NCBI RefSeq assembly: GCF_032854445.1
Contig: NC_088297.1
Span: forward strand, 26,465,915 to 26,529,914
Reading direction: 5' to 3'
DNA: 64,000 nucleotides
DNA from: Liolophura sinensis
Lineage: Eukaryota > Mollusca > Polyplacophora > Chitonida > Chitonidae
Below, piece after piece: positions 11,401-23,265 of this stretch (the stretch's first letter is position 1; every line of letters starts with the position of its first letter). The notes below the pieces were generated by a model, which worked only from the letters and a program-made list of their open reading frames with translations, was not told the DNA's origin and searched no databases. The position numbers and the translations under genes were made by a program.

Positions 11401-14400
11401 CCAAGACACAGAGATCCAAGACTAACTATGACCATAATGTTTGGCGCTGTTGTATAAGTGAAATATTCTTGAGTACCATGTAAAACACCATCAAATGAAT
11501 AAATAAATAACCAAGACTTGTCCATCACAGGCAGCACCAAGACTTGTCTATCTCACACAGTAACAAGACTTGTCTCACACGTAGTACCAAGACTAGTCAA
11601 GCCCTCACAGCACCATGACTGGTCTGTCTCACACAGCAGGAATGCCTCTCTATCTCACAGAACACCAAGCACTGTCTACCACACATAGCACGGTGACTTG
11701 TCTTTTCCACACAAGTCCTGTCTATCTCATAGAGCACCATCAACTTTCATCCAAATCAACAGTTTTTCATGAAATTGCTGACAGACAGTGAAACTTACTT
11801 GGTAGAGGTAATAATTGAGCTTTAATACAGTTTTCAATACAAAATTTAATGCATATGGGTAAGAGATAGAAAAATTCAGTTGAAATGACATGCGCCATCG
11901 TCAGATGAATCACTTATTTCATATCTAAAACGGTTTTTGATAGGTTGATGCACTCATCAAATCTCCAACGTTTCCTTTTTTTAGGGTCTCATGACACTTT
12001 CACAAGAGATGGGTCTCCTGTATATCTGAGATCAGCATTGAATGACTTTGAAAAAATCCAAAATGATGACTTTGAGTTTGACAACAATAATGGCAGTGAA
12101 ATGTACCAGAATGATTTGGAAATTTGTCAGAATGACCTTGAAAATTGCGGGAATGACCTCGATCCGAAAGTCCGGGAGCCATTGTTAACAGACGGCTGTG
12201 GTATTGTCCATTGGATCGCAGCATGTGGCACACCTGTGATGTTTGATCAACTGTTATCACGATGTCCTCAAGTGGATATGAAGAACAGCCGCACACGAAA
12301 GTCCCAGTTACCTCCCCTGGTGTTTGCGGCTGAGGCGGGTAATCTTGCTCTGGTGCAGATTTTGTTGAATAGTGGATGTGAGGTTAATGCTGTCGTCAGC
12401 AACTTCGGTCAGAGTACAGAAGAAATCATCGAACCACTCCTAGTTCACGTGTTGAAAAATGGTGTCGTCAGTTGCCCTACCGTTGAGACATTGCTTCAGG
12501 CTGGAACTTTTGACCTCAATGCTGCAGATTCGAGAGGAATGACTGCCCTCAGAGTGGCCGTCACGGCTGGTAACCTAGGTTACGTCACAGCTCTGCTGTC
12601 AGCAGGAGCAAATCCTAATTACTCTCAGATAACCCCACAGATTGACCCAGTCATCTTTGACGCCATGTCCCGCGAGTATGATGACTCTGAGACACCTCGA
12701 TTGAGGATGGTAGAAACACTGCTGGCCGCTAGAGCCGATGCGAACTGGCCGCATCCCATCAAACATGCACCACTATACTCTGCCGCCATGTTAGGTAATG
12801 CCATCCCACCGAACACGCACCGCTATACTCGGCCACCATGTTAGGTTATATCATCCCACCAAACCCGCGCCGTTCTACTCGGCCGTTATGCTAGCTAATG
12901 TCATCCCATAAAACACGCACCACTATACTCGGCCGCCATGTTAGGTAATGCCATCCCACCAAACATGCACCGCTATACTCGGCCGCCATGCTAGGTGATG
13001 TCATCCTATCAAACACGCCCAGCTATACTCGGCCGTCATGTTAGGTAATGTCATCCCATCAAACACGCACAGGTATAATCAGCAGCCATGTTAGGTAATG
13101 CCATCCCATCAAACATGCACCGCTATACTCGGCCGCCATGCTAGGTGATGTCATCCTATCAAACACGCCCCGCTCTACTCGGCCTCCATGCTGGGTAATG
13201 TCATCCCACCAAACACGCACAGGTATAATCAGCAGCCATGTTAGGTAATGCCATCCCACCAAACACGCACCGCTATACTTGGCCGCCATGTTAGGTTATG
13301 TCATCCCACCAAACACGCACCGCTATACTTGGCCGCCATGTTAGGTTATGTCATCCCACCAAACACGCACCACTATACTCGTCCGTCATGTTAGGTAATA
13401 TCATCCCACCAGACACACACCGCTATACTCGTCCGTCATGTTAGGTAATATCATCCCACCAAACACGCACAGGTATAATCAGCAGCCATGTTAGGTAATG
13501 CCACCCCACCAAACACGCACCGCTATACTTGGCCGCCATGCTGGGTAATGTCATCCCACCAGACACGCACCACTATACTCGGCCGCCATGCTGGGTAATG
13601 TAATCCAATCAAACACGCACCGCTATACTCGTCCGTCATGTTAGGTAATGCCATCCCACCAAACACGCACCGCTATACTCGGCCGTCATGTTAGGTAATA
13701 TCATCCAATCAAACACGCACCACTATACTCGGCTGCCATGTTAGGTAATATCATCCCATCAAACACACGCCGCTATACTCGGCCGCCATGCTAAGTAATA
13801 TCATCCCATCAAACACGCACCACTATACTCGGCCGCCATGTTAGGTAATATCATCCAATCAAACACGCACCGCTATACTCGGCCGCCATGCTAAGTAATA
13901 TCATCCAATCAAACACGCACCACTATTCTCGGCCGCCATGCTGGGTAATGTCATCCAATCAAACACGCACCGCTATACTCGACCGTCATGTTAAATAATA
14001 TCATCCCATCAAACACGCACCACTATACTCGGCCACCATGCTAAGTAATATCCAATCAAACACGCACCGCTATTCTCGGCCGTCATGTTAAGTAATATCA
14101 TCCAATCAAACACGCGCCGCTATACTCGGCCGCCATGCTAAGTAATATCATCCAATCAAACACGCACCGCTATACTCGGCCGCCATGCTAAGTAATATCA
14201 TCCAATCAAACACGCACCGCTATTCTCGGCCGTCATGTTAAGTAATATCATCCAATCAAACACGCACCGCTATACTTGGCCGCCATGCTAAGTAATATCG
14301 TCCAATCAAACACGCACCGCTATTCTCGGCCGTCATGTTAAGTAATATCATCTGATCAAACACGCACCGCTATACTCGGCCGTCATGCTAAGTAATATCA

Positions 14401-17400
14401 TCCAATCAAACACGCACCGCTATTCTCGGCCGCCATGCTAAGTAATATCATCCAATCAAACACGCACCGCTATTCTCGGCCGTCATGTTAGGTAATATCA
14501 TCCCATCAAACACACGCCGCTATACTCGGCTGCCATGCTAAGTAATATCCAATCAAACACGCACCGCTATTCTCGGCCGCCATGTTAAGTAATATCATCC
14601 CATCAAACACGCACCGCTATTCTCGGCCGTCATGTTAGGTAATATCATCCCATCAAACACACGCCGCTATACTCGGCTGCCATGCTAAGTAATATCCAAT
14701 CAAACACGCACCGCTATACTCGGCCGCCATGCTAAGTAATATCATCCCATCAAACACGCACCACTATACTCGGCCGCCATGCTGGGTAATGTCATCCAAT
14801 CAAACACGCACCGCTATTCTCGGCCGCCATGCTAAGTAATATCATCCAATCAAACACGCACCGCTATTCTCGGCCGTCATGTTAGGTAATATCATCCCAT
14901 CAAACACACGCCGCTATACTCGGCTGCCATGCTAAGTAATATCCAATCAAACACGCACCGCTATACTCGGCCGCCATGCTAAGTAATATCATCCAATCAA
15001 ACACGCACCACTATACTCGGCCGCCATGCTAAGTAATATCATCCAATCAAACACGCACCGCTATTCTCGGCCGCCATGCTAAGTAATATCATCCAATCAA
15101 ACACGCACCGCTATTCTCGGCCGCCATGTTAAGTAATATCATCCCATCAAACACACGCCGCTATACTCGGCCGCCATGCTAAGTAATATCATCCAATCAA
15201 ACACGCACCGCTATTCTCGGCCGTCATGTTAAGTAATATCATCCAATCAAACACGCACCGCTATACTCGGCCGCCATGCTAAGTAATATCATCTGATCAA
15301 ACACGCACCGCTATACTCGGCCGTCATGCTAAGTAATATCATCCAGTCAAACACCCACCGCTATTCTCGGCCGTCATGTTAGGTAATATCATCCCATCAA
15401 ACACACGCCGCTATACTCGGCCGCCATGCTAAGTAATATCCAATCAAACACGCACCGCTATTCTCGGCCGCCATGTTAAGTAATATCATCCCATCAAACA
15501 CACGCCGCTATTCTCGGCCGCCATGCTAAGTAATATCATCCAATCAAACACGCACCGCTATTCTCGGCCGCCATGCTAAGTAATATCATCCCATCAAACA
15601 CACGCCGCTATACTCGGCCGCCATGCTAAGTAATATCATCCCATCAAACACGCACCGCTATTCTCGGCCGCCATGCTAAGTAATATCATCCAATCAAACA
15701 CGCACGGCTATTCTCGGCCATCATGTTAGGTAATATCATCCCATCAAACACACGCCGCTATACTCGGCCGCCATGCTAAGTAATATCATCCCATCAAACA
15801 CGCACCGCTATTCTCGGCCGTCATGTTAAGTAATATCATCCAATCAAACACGCACCGCTATTCTCGGCCGCCATGCTAAGTAATATCCAATCAAACACGC
15901 ACCGCTATTCTCGGCCGCCATGTTAAGTAATATCATCCCATCAAACACACGCCGCTATACTCGGCCGCCATGCTAAGTAATATCATCCCATCAAACACGC
16001 ACCGCTATTCTCGGCCGTCATGTTAAGTAATATCATCCAATCAAACACGCACCGCTATACTCGGCCGCCATGCTAAGTAATATCATCTGATCAAACACGC
16101 ACCGCTATACTCCGCCGTCATGCTAAGTAATATCATCCAATCAAACACCCACCGCTATTCTCGGCCGTCATGTTAAGTAATATCATCCAATCAAACACGC
16201 ACCACTATACTCGGCCGCCATGCTAAGTAATATCATCCAATCAAACACGCACCGCTATTCTCGGCCGTCATGTTAAGTAATATCATCTGATCAAACACGC
16301 ACCGCTATACTCGGCCGTCATGCTAAGTAATATCATCCAATCAAACACGCACCGCTATTCTCGGCCGTCATGTTAAGTAATATCATCCAATCAAACACGC
16401 ACCACTATACTCGGCCGCCATGCTAGGTAATGTCATCCCACCAAACACGCACAAGTATAATCAGCAGCCATGTTAGGTAATGCCATCCCATCAAACACGC
16501 ACCACTATACTCAGCCGCCATGCTGGGTAATGTCATCCCACCAAACACGCACCCATCCTATCAAACACGCACCTCTATATTCGGCCGCCATGCTGGGTAA
16601 TATCATCCAATCAAAAACGCACCACTATACTCGGCCGCCATGCTAAGTAATATCATCTGATCAAACACGCACCGCTATACTCGGCCGCCATGCTAGGTAA
16701 TTTCATCCTATCAATCACGCACCGCTATACTCGACCGCCATGCTAGGTGATGTCATCCTATCAAACACGCCCGGCTGTAATCAGCAGCCATGTTCGATAA
16801 TGTCATCCCATCAAACATGCACCGCTATATTCGGCCCCCATGATAAGTAATTTCCGATCAAACACGCACCGTTATACTCGGCCGTCATGCTAGGTAATGT
16901 CATACGATCAAACACGCACCGCTATACTCTGCCGCAATGCTAGGTAATGTCATCCTATCAATCACGCCCCGCTCTACTCGACCGCCATGCTAGGTGATGT
17001 CATCCTATCAAACACGCCCGGCTGTAATCAGCAGCCATGTTCGATAATGTCATCCCACCAAGCGCTCGCCTCCGAGTCTCTACTCCTCCACCATGTTAGG
17101 TAATGTCATCCCACTATACTGAGTGTTGCGTGATTATTGAAGTTTAATTTACTAAAATATTAATCGTTTGTCCTACAGCCATGTGTGCAGAAGTACCTGT
17201 ATTCAAATGTACGTAGCTGAATATTAACGTCTTCAGGTGTGATTTAAGGATTTTGCGTTTGGCTTTCAGATGATCCTTCCATAGTTGAGCTGCTCTTAAA
17301 ATTCGGCGCCGATCCGGATGCAAAATCAGGTAAAACCGGAGCTCCGATCATCTATTCGTCCTGCCGGAACTCTTTCCGGATCGTGGAAATGCTGGTGGCG

Positions 17401-18186
17401 GCCAAGGCCGATGTGAACCTGGTGGACGGTCTGGGATACTCGGCCTTACACCGGGCTGCGGGCTTTGGGTATGAGAAAACAGCCAGGATACTTCTTCGCA
17501 ATCCTGACTGTGACCTGGAGCTGAGAACGTCCAGTCATCAGGCCACACCTCTGACGCATGCAGCAGCCAGCAACAGTCTGGACGTTCTGAGGCTTCTGGT
17601 GGCCCACCCGGGCTGCGATGTGGATGCTGAAGACGTGATGGGCAACACGGCTTTACATTACGAAGCGATAAACGGTTGTGTAGAAGGCGTGTTAACACTC
17701 CTGGACAGTGGCTGTGACCCAGACGCCAAAAACGTCACCGGAGCGTCACCTCTGTGGTATGCCATCTACAAGGAACGCGTCGCCATCAGCAAGATTCTCC
17801 TTCAGCGTAAGGTCGATCTTTCAGTGAAGAGTCGAGGCGTTCAGCGCGGACAAGGGTCCAGAAAATATATGGTATTTAATGTTTACGACCGCCCTCAGTC
17901 ACTGCTCTGGGTGGCAGTGGAAAGGGCAAACTCAGAACTCGTGCAACTTCTCATCAACGCTGGCCTCAACGTGCACGAGGAGCGCTGGATCTTCACGGAC
18001 TTCGCTTCCACTGGGAACACGGATGAGACGCTCAGAGAATACCTAACTGATCTGATTTCCCAGCCTGCCGATCTGACCCAGCTCTGTAAAAACTTTATTC
18101 TCAAACTGTCTGAGCGAAACCCTAACCGATTACCGGAGATACTAACCCTGCCTAAATCTCTCCAGCGATTCCTGACTTTTTTCTGA
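8397..18186 (+). CDS. Ankyrin-repeat/SOCS-box (ASB-type) protein, four exons
   Basis: Predicted substrate receptor of a Cullin-5/Elongin B-C ubiquitin ligase. Exons 8397-8421, 9809-9925, 11985-12794 and 17270-18186 all join in phase 1 and give 622 residues. Residues 1-115 are a charged leader with an acidic QND(L)E repeat near 85-105. Residues ~116-545 are about 10-11 ankyrin repeats (for example GMTALRVAVTAGNLGYVTAL and GYSALHRAAGFGYEKTARIL). The last 40 residues form a SOCS box: LTQLCKNFI fits the BC-box pattern LxxxCxxxI, and LPEILTLPKSLQRFL resembles a Cul5 box. The C-terminal placement matches ASB proteins. Intron 3 is filled by a 50-bp array that repeats its own 5' splice site. Exons 3 and 4 are secure by domain content. 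Exons 1 and 2 rest on phase and splice consensus. The closest ASB orthologue is not identifiable by eye. Confidence 0.85.
8686..8713. repeat. Poly-A tract
   Basis: About 28 bp, almost all A, in intron 1 of the ASB-type gene. Confidence 0.9.
9078..9385 (-). mobile_element. tRNA-type SINE copy with alternative 5' part
   Basis: Read on the minus strand it ends in the family tail (GAAATATTCCTAAG... then AATAAATAAA). The body contains AGCAACCTGC and CGGTTTCCTCCCAC-like segments. Upstream of the body is a non-tRNA segment (TGCTCTGTATCAATGTGCCA) that is shared with the copy at 28240-28597. It sits in intron 1 of the ASB-type gene. Confidence 0.75.
9809..9925 (+). CDS. ASB-type gene, exon 2
   Basis: 117 nt between acceptor TTAGTTTCAG and donor GTGAGT, phase 1-1. 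It encodes a charged helix (MAEIIKTVCLKEEETFCCLI). No domain assigned. Confidence 0.7.
10004..11043. repeat. Minisatellite, 17-bp unit, ~61 copies
   Basis: Tandem GGGAAGTCTCAGTCCCT with substitutions in the last positions (TCACT, GCACT, TTCAT). 17 bp is not a multiple of three, so all plus frames stay open with a 17-residue period. The frame of up to 365 codons here is not a gene. It lies in intron 2 of the ASB-type gene. Confidence 0.96.
11225..11740. repeat. Degenerate ~25-bp tandem repeat with SINE tail
   Basis: Irregular copies of CTCACACAGCACCAAGACTT. The stretch is interrupted at about 11434-11513 by a SINE 3' end (GTATAAGTGAAATATTCTTG ... AATAAATAAATAA). It lies in intron 2 of the ASB-type gene. 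Confidence 0.8.
11434..11513 (+). mobile_element. SINE 3'-end fragment
   Basis: TGTTGTATAAGTGAAATATT followed by CTTGAGTACCATGTAAAACACC and an AATAAATAAATAA tail: the same 3' end as the full copies at 27258 and 56130. The head is missing. Confidence 0.8.
11985..12794 (+). CDS. ASB-type gene, exon 3 (ankyrin repeats)
   Basis: 810 nt from acceptor CCTTTTTTTAG to donor ATGTTAG|GTAATG, phase 1-1. It carries the acidic leader and about five ankyrin repeats (residues 48-317). The last 45 bases (CATCCCATCAAACATGCACC and on to the donor) are the founder-like copy of the adjacent 50-bp array. Read-through past this donor stops 16 codons later, at TGT TAG (12840-12842). Confidence 0.9.
12750..17115. 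repeat. 50-bp array of exon-end/5' splice site units, ~87 copies
   Basis: The unit runs GTAATGTCATCCCACCAAAC, ACGCACCGCTATACTCGGCC, GCCATGTTAG. The first copy is the last 45 bases of ASB exon 3 plus its donor, so each unit repeats coding sequence (PIKHAPLYSAAML) and the splice site TTAG|GTAATG. Two main variants alternate, (G/T)TTAG|GTAATG and GCTAA|GTAATA. The donor GT column is kept in nearly all copies. 46-bp units with a 4-bp deletion (AATATCCAATC) occur between about 14040 and 15900. The array fills almost all of intron 3. Confidence 0.95.
17270..18186 (+). CDS. ASB-type gene, exon 4 (ankyrin repeats, SOCS box)
   Basis: 917 nt from acceptor GTTTGGCTTTCAG to TGA. It begins DDPSIVELLLKFGADPDAKS, so it resumes an ankyrin repeat exactly where exon 3 stops, and ends with the SOCS box (last residues LQRFLTFF). 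Confidence 0.92.
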
Positions 18187-20221
18187 GATTTCCATGGCGT
18201 GTGCCTCAGGGACAGCTGTGCCAACGGGCTGAATAATGTAAACCAGGCGTTTTACTGTATTTTGTTGATAGTTCTAACTACCCCTTTCGTATTACGTGAC
18301 AATGTCAGCGGTAAAATTTATATTTTGAAGATATTAGACATGTTAAATTCTTATGTTGCCATGGTAGTTACAGTTAACCCGACCAGGATTGGTTTGTTAA
18401 ACATGACCCATGCTACGTAGACTTGATTGACCTTTATCGACTAAGGTTGGAAGGAAAGATATTGTAAAGTGCTGCTGTTATGAATGCTTCATCTGAGAAA
18501 TCAGTCCCGGAATGGTTCCCAAAGGCAGCGAGAATGCCTGCATAAAAATGACCGCGTGTTTCAAGCTCGAGCTCAGACAGTGATGTGTTTGGAATGTACT
18601 CTCCTGTCCCGGTGACGGAAATGGGGGTGACGAAACGAGGCCATAGGATTAAAGTATGCGATAATACTGACTGGTGTGAAGGAAACTGGGTCATTATTGA
18701 TGTTAATGTACACCTGCCAACGTAATGATCATCTGTATATTGCTGAGAAAACTGTGCCTTATGTACGACATCCCGAGATGTTCAGTCATTTCTAAAGAGT
18801 ATATGCTACAGAAATCGTTACACCTTTAAAACAGTTGTCAAGTTTGTATTTTAACAACTAAAATTAGCTAAGCTTATGTATGCATGATGTTGATGTTTTA
18901 AAGTCTTTATATTTGCCTTTTTGTAGGTGATTTGTATGTTTTAAAGGGTGTTTTTTTTTTAACTTCATATCTAGTCAATTTATTACCTGCTGACAATTAT
19001 GGTGAGTTTTTACAGAGTGTATGAATTTATGTATTTTATGTTATGTGATATTCAGGAAACAAGGAAAAAGCCGTTTTTTTGTTCTGTTTTTTATTTCTCA
19101 GCGACGAAAGTCGCTGGAGGCACGATATTTCTATCAACGACCAATTCAAATGTTCCTTTGATACAGCACAGATAAATGCCTTGATTAGTTACGCTCTACG
19201 AAAGTTATCTGGCTTTCTCTGTTTTTTATTCCCAAAGTTACAGCTGTCAGTTCAACTTTCAGTCGTCACCATTACCCGTCAGGAAAAAAGCTTCGCTCTG
19301 CTTGGTCGCAAGCAAATCAGCGACCAAAAGTTTTTTTGTATTCAAAGAACATTTAACTTGGTCGATGGTAGAAGTATGGTGGCTCCAGTGGCTTTCATTG
19401 CTGAGAAATCAAGCAAAAACTACCTCTTGACGGTCTTTTCCCTGTTACCGGTTTTGTCCGACTAAACAAAAAGCCTACGAACTTACGGGTTTCCGGCATC
19501 GTGTAGCTAAGTGAAAACAGGATTGTTTGCCGCTTCATACAACAATGTAAAGCCTAATGTGTCAGCTTTCAAACGAACGTCGTTTGGTTCAGACTATTTT
19601 CCGTGTTTTATGCCCAGTTATGCAAAGTTAGGGCTTATATCCAGGCATTGAAGCCTTGTACCGTGTTATGTATATATTAAGTATGAATGGCATTGAGACG
19701 ACTCTTCCCTGCACCTATGCAACGGCTTGGGTTAGCCAGATCCTCAAGCATTACAATTTCATGTAATTATTAAGTTTCATATTTTTGTGTTGCATTAATA
19801 ACGTGTGTAATAATTATTTAGTTATTTGATTTAGAAAACAAATGCACCAGTCTAATAACAGGTCGTCAATGGTCGATCTGACTTTTTTTAGCCAGACAAA
19901 ACTGTACGTACCGACGTTTTTTTAAATTCAGATGCTTTTGCATTCGTCATTACTCTGTATACAACCCAGCTTTTGTCAAAGCTTCATATCATTTACAAGA
20001 AGCAGTTTAACAGAAGCTACTACATCTTAGTCAAACTGGGGCCTCCCTGGTACAGTTTCACGGGTTATTATCAATGACATTGAGTGTATATACTTTTTAT
20101 ACATGTTTGCATTTTAATAGATCGAGAATTTTTATCCAGTTGATTGATATATTGATATTTTTTTTAAATCTTGTGATCTTGTTTTTTTAACATCGTGTGT
20201 CATTTGTGTGAATTTGTTTGT
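18187..20221. other. 3' flank of ASB-type gene, nothing recognised
   Basis: No tandem array and no recognisable gene. A 128-codon plus-strand frame at 19079-19465 starts in a T-rich tract and resembles no family. A clear AATAAA close downstream of the stop at 18186 was not seen. Confidence 0.4.
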
Positions 20222-20984
20222 TGTTACGACCCAAACTGTCTGTATTATAAAGAGATGGCTTGTTCGAAATACACGACAGTTTAGCCGCACAGAAAAGTAA
20301 CCAAAACCAGCAGATTTTATTTTACAACAATTTATTAGCTTAATAAGAACAGATAATAAGACTTATACAAATACTAAAGTACTTAAGTTTAACAAGACAG
20401 GATAGCAGTATCTATACAAATACTAAAGTACTTACGGTGTAAAGTCCAAACGGACGCATATATTCCACAATATATATACCACACAGGCATAAATGCTCAG
20501 AGGCAAATTCACAAGAGGGAAAATCCACAGTATAACTGAGTGTATGACGAAATATACACAAAATTCCACAGACAGGGTCCGTGTACTAATAAGCACTGTG
20601 TATACAAGAGCACAAATTAAACATACAAGTTCAGACTGAACAAGTGCTCGGTGGAGATAGGATATAACAAAGCCAGAGGCTATAAAGACACCAAAATTCA
20701 GCACAAAAGGCCTACTAAAATAATACAAAGCGAAAGCATCCAAAACTCTCAATAATTCTCCGTTCTCCGTTCTCTCCGTTTGACCTGCTTTCATAGGTCT
20801 TATATAGTCTGGTGGAATTGTCTAGAATAAGAAAATTCCTGAACACTTGATGTAAACAAACAGGCGCCGAACTGAGCGCATTCTGGAATATTCTAAGGTA
20901 GAGGCAGACAGCACTCCCTGAACTTAGCATATGTAAACAGTGGCAAGCTATATTTAGAAACTGACGGCAGTCGTGCACATAACA
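20222..20984 (-). mobile_element. Probable solo LTR (763 bp)
   Basis: The ends form short inverted repeats (TGTTACG at 20222, CATAACA at 20978-20984, 6 of 7 pairing) and are flanked by the 4-bp direct repeat TTGT (20218-20221, 20985-20988). Read on the minus strand the order is heat-shock elements (TTCtgGAAtaTTC at 20881-20893, weaker cluster at 20814-20845), a TATA box (TATATAAG, 20799-20806), then AATAAA signals at 20331-20336 and 20316-20321. That is the U3-R-U5 order. There is no internal region or second LTR nearby. The 120- and 128-codon minus frames are inside it and not genes. Confidence 0.65.
20881..20893. promoter_or_regulatory. Perfect heat-shock element in the LTR U3
   Basis: TTCTGGAATATTC gives three alternating nTTCnnGAAnn blocks, 75 bp upstream of the LTR TATA box on the minus strand. 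A second imperfect group (GAAttGTCtaGAA, then TTCctGAA) lies between it and the TATA box. Confidence 0.6.
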
Positions 20985-21222
20985 TTGTGTTTTAGCGTGT
21001 AATAAACGTTTGAAGATATGGAAGTTCGGAATTGATCGTTGTTTGGACTGAGTAGTGTGGAATAAATCCCGACCATGTTCATTGGCAAATGACATTAACA
21101 AAAGGGAAAGACAAGAAATAATATAATTTCAGAATTGTGGTGGAAACAGACCGAAACGGCCACAGGCATTTTTCTGACGTGCTTGGTAACTATGTAAATG
21201 AACTTTTAATCAGGATTTCTTA

Positions 21223-21530
21223 CGAGACCATGGGGTGGGCCATGTTAGCGCATCCGAGAACACGATACCATGGGGTACGCCATGTTAGAGCATCCGAGAA
21301 CACGAGACCATGGGGTGGGCCATGTTAGAGCATCCTGGAACACGAGGCCATGGGGTTGGCCATGTTAGCGCATCCGAGAACACGAGACCATGGGGTGGGC
21401 CATGTTAGCGCATACGAGAACACGAGACCATGGGGTGGGCCATGTTAGCGCATCCGAGAACACGAGACCATGGGGTACGCCATATTAGAGCATCCGGGAA
21501 CACGAGACCATGGGGTGCGTTAGAGCCTTC
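21223..21530. repeat. Minisatellite, 40-bp unit, ~7.5 copies
   Basis: The unit contains GAGACCATGGGGTGGGCCAT, then GTTAGCGCATCCGAGAACAC. Copies are nearly identical, so the expansion is recent. Each carries CCATGG. Confidence 0.93.
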
Positions 21531-22007
21531 GAAAACGCGATGTTCAGACACGTGTAACACATGGTCAAAAGGTCAGACAAGATTCGGGTGGCGTAAGAGG
21601 AAACAGATGCGACCTCGGGTTATAGAAATAACTTGCGCCTGATTGGATATAACTGATAGATAATATGGCGATTCCCTCGATTTTCTCGATGTGCGCGATT
21701 TTGCTTACTTTGAACTGTGACATCTCCTTTGTGCTACCTCACAGTGCCCTGTGGGATACTTTTAAACAAGAGATCATGGGTAAGGTCCGAAAAGCCAATC
21801 CCAGGCGCTGTTGTTTGGAGCTGTATACAAGTCCTACAGAGTAAAACGACAGTTCTCAGACCGTGAAAACAGCTCTGTTGTGTTGCTTTTTTTCAAACTA
21901 TTGTTGTGTCTATTAGCGGACAGCTCCACTGCTGTCAAAGGACTACAATAAGATTGTCTGCGAGCAAACAGGGTACAAGTATGGAAGCCCACACCGCCCA
22001 CTCTCCA

Positions 22008-22560
22008 TCTCGATATCTCGACCATATCAAAATGTCATGAGCGTGCGAATTTTTTTTTTTTAACGTGGGTATGGCCTAAAACGGACACAAGTACACCCGA
22101 ACGCATGCACGCACGATTTATTACATAGACGCGCGAATGTTAAAAAAAGTCTGAAAATATCACGTGCCGTTCACATGAGTTTTTGTCGTATGAACACAAG
22201 AATGTATCCCATGTACTCGAGAGAACACGCACAAACGGCAAACGAGAACGATACTCACGAGTTTTTGCGCGTATTATGTTTTCTTACGTTCACGCAAGAT
22301 TTTGTGTCATGATGATGTGTCACATTCGACTGACGCCGGTTCAGTGAGTCGTGTTTTCTCACTCTAACCTCTCATTGCAGAGCGAGGCAGCAACAAGTAC
22401 CATTTTTACAGTCTTTAGTACGACTCGATCCAAATGAGATCGAGGGTCTCCCGACATCGACGTGGACGCTCTAACTGTTAGGTCACCGGAGCGGTGCATA
22501 GGATTTTGATATGGTCGAGATATCAAGGTTGCGAGTGGACGATATCGGCTTCCATATTCA
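22008..22560. repeat. Inverted repeat pair (~55-bp arms)
   Basis: GATATCTCGACCATATCAAA at 22010 recurs inverted at about 22503-22522. Pairing continues outward with gaps for about 30 bp (TATGGAAGCC, CCACTC). The loop is about 470 bp. This could be a foldback/MITE remnant. No target duplication was identified. Confidence 0.55.
22318..22490 (+). mobile_element. Dispersed repeat family B fragment
   Basis: Shares TCTAACCTCT...GAGCGAGGCAGCAAC and the following CATTTTTA.AGTCTTT.GTA with copies at 34640 and 56810. Not classified. The 3' part resembles a tRNA-promoter B-box region (CGACTCGATCC). Confidence 0.5.
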
Positions 22561-22827
22561 AGGTCCCGAAGAAAGACATAACCTAGGTTATTACAAACAC
22601 AGTGTGAATTGTGTCCGGCATTGAGCACGGGTTCATGGTTTGTTGGGCGCAAAGCGGAGCAAAGTTCACATCACTGCTCAAAGTCATTTTATTTTTGCTT
22701 TACCTGTATCTCTAGGCCATCCATTTCCCACACGCATGACGCCAATAAGAGTTGAAGTGAAGGCCGATCACAGTTCGTTAATTTTATTCATTTAGGCATA
22801 TTCATTCGCCTTTGTAGAAATAGTACA

Positions 22828-23265
22828 TTGTCAAGCTTTAAGTGTCAAGGAATTAAGCAAGACTACTTCCGCCATAGATTTGCTGATGACAAAAGACTTG
22901 ACAATCATAGTGTTGTATCTTGGAGATTTGACAAATCATTAGCTCAGAATATTTTTGGATATTGCCCATTATACACGGTATTGAAGAGTTTATCTGAGTT
23001 TCCTTATCAGCACGATGGCAGTGTTGATGTCCAAAACGTATGCATAGGTTGTTCCTTTCAGAGCGTGTACTTTTTTCTTTGGTCATTGGACCAAAATGTT
23101 TGTGTTGAGAAAAATCTAGTTCAACCCAGAACACAACTGGACGCTGTGTTTACGTGCAACGGGAAGAGGGCTATTTCGTTTAAAAGGATTACAGTATCAT
23201 TTCCGTACGGCTACTTTCCAAACTGTAAGATCACAGTTACAAACCCAGACGACTGCTCTCCGTAG
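22828..23265 (+). other. 145-codon open frame, unassigned
   Basis: Starts MSSFKCQGIKQDYFRHRFAD and runs 145 codons, overlapping the start of the following array in its last 30 codons. No family recognised, no splice or promoter context. It may be chance. It is listed because the first 110 codons are non-repetitive. Confidence 0.15.

Noticed and set aside
12625-13289. Minus-strand frames across ankyrin exon 3 and the 50-bp array
   Set aside because: Antisense shadows of coding ankyrin repeats and repeat units. No independent signal.
19079-19465. 128-codon plus-strand frame
   Set aside because: Starts in a poly-T tract, no domain, no splice context. Short internal palindromes (CAGCGACGAAAGTCGCTG) suggested a foldback element, but no terminal repeats or target duplication were found.
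20432-21101. 120- and 128-codon minus frames as genes
   Set aside because: They lie within the probable solo LTR (TATA, R and U5 parts) and its flank and have no recognisable domain.
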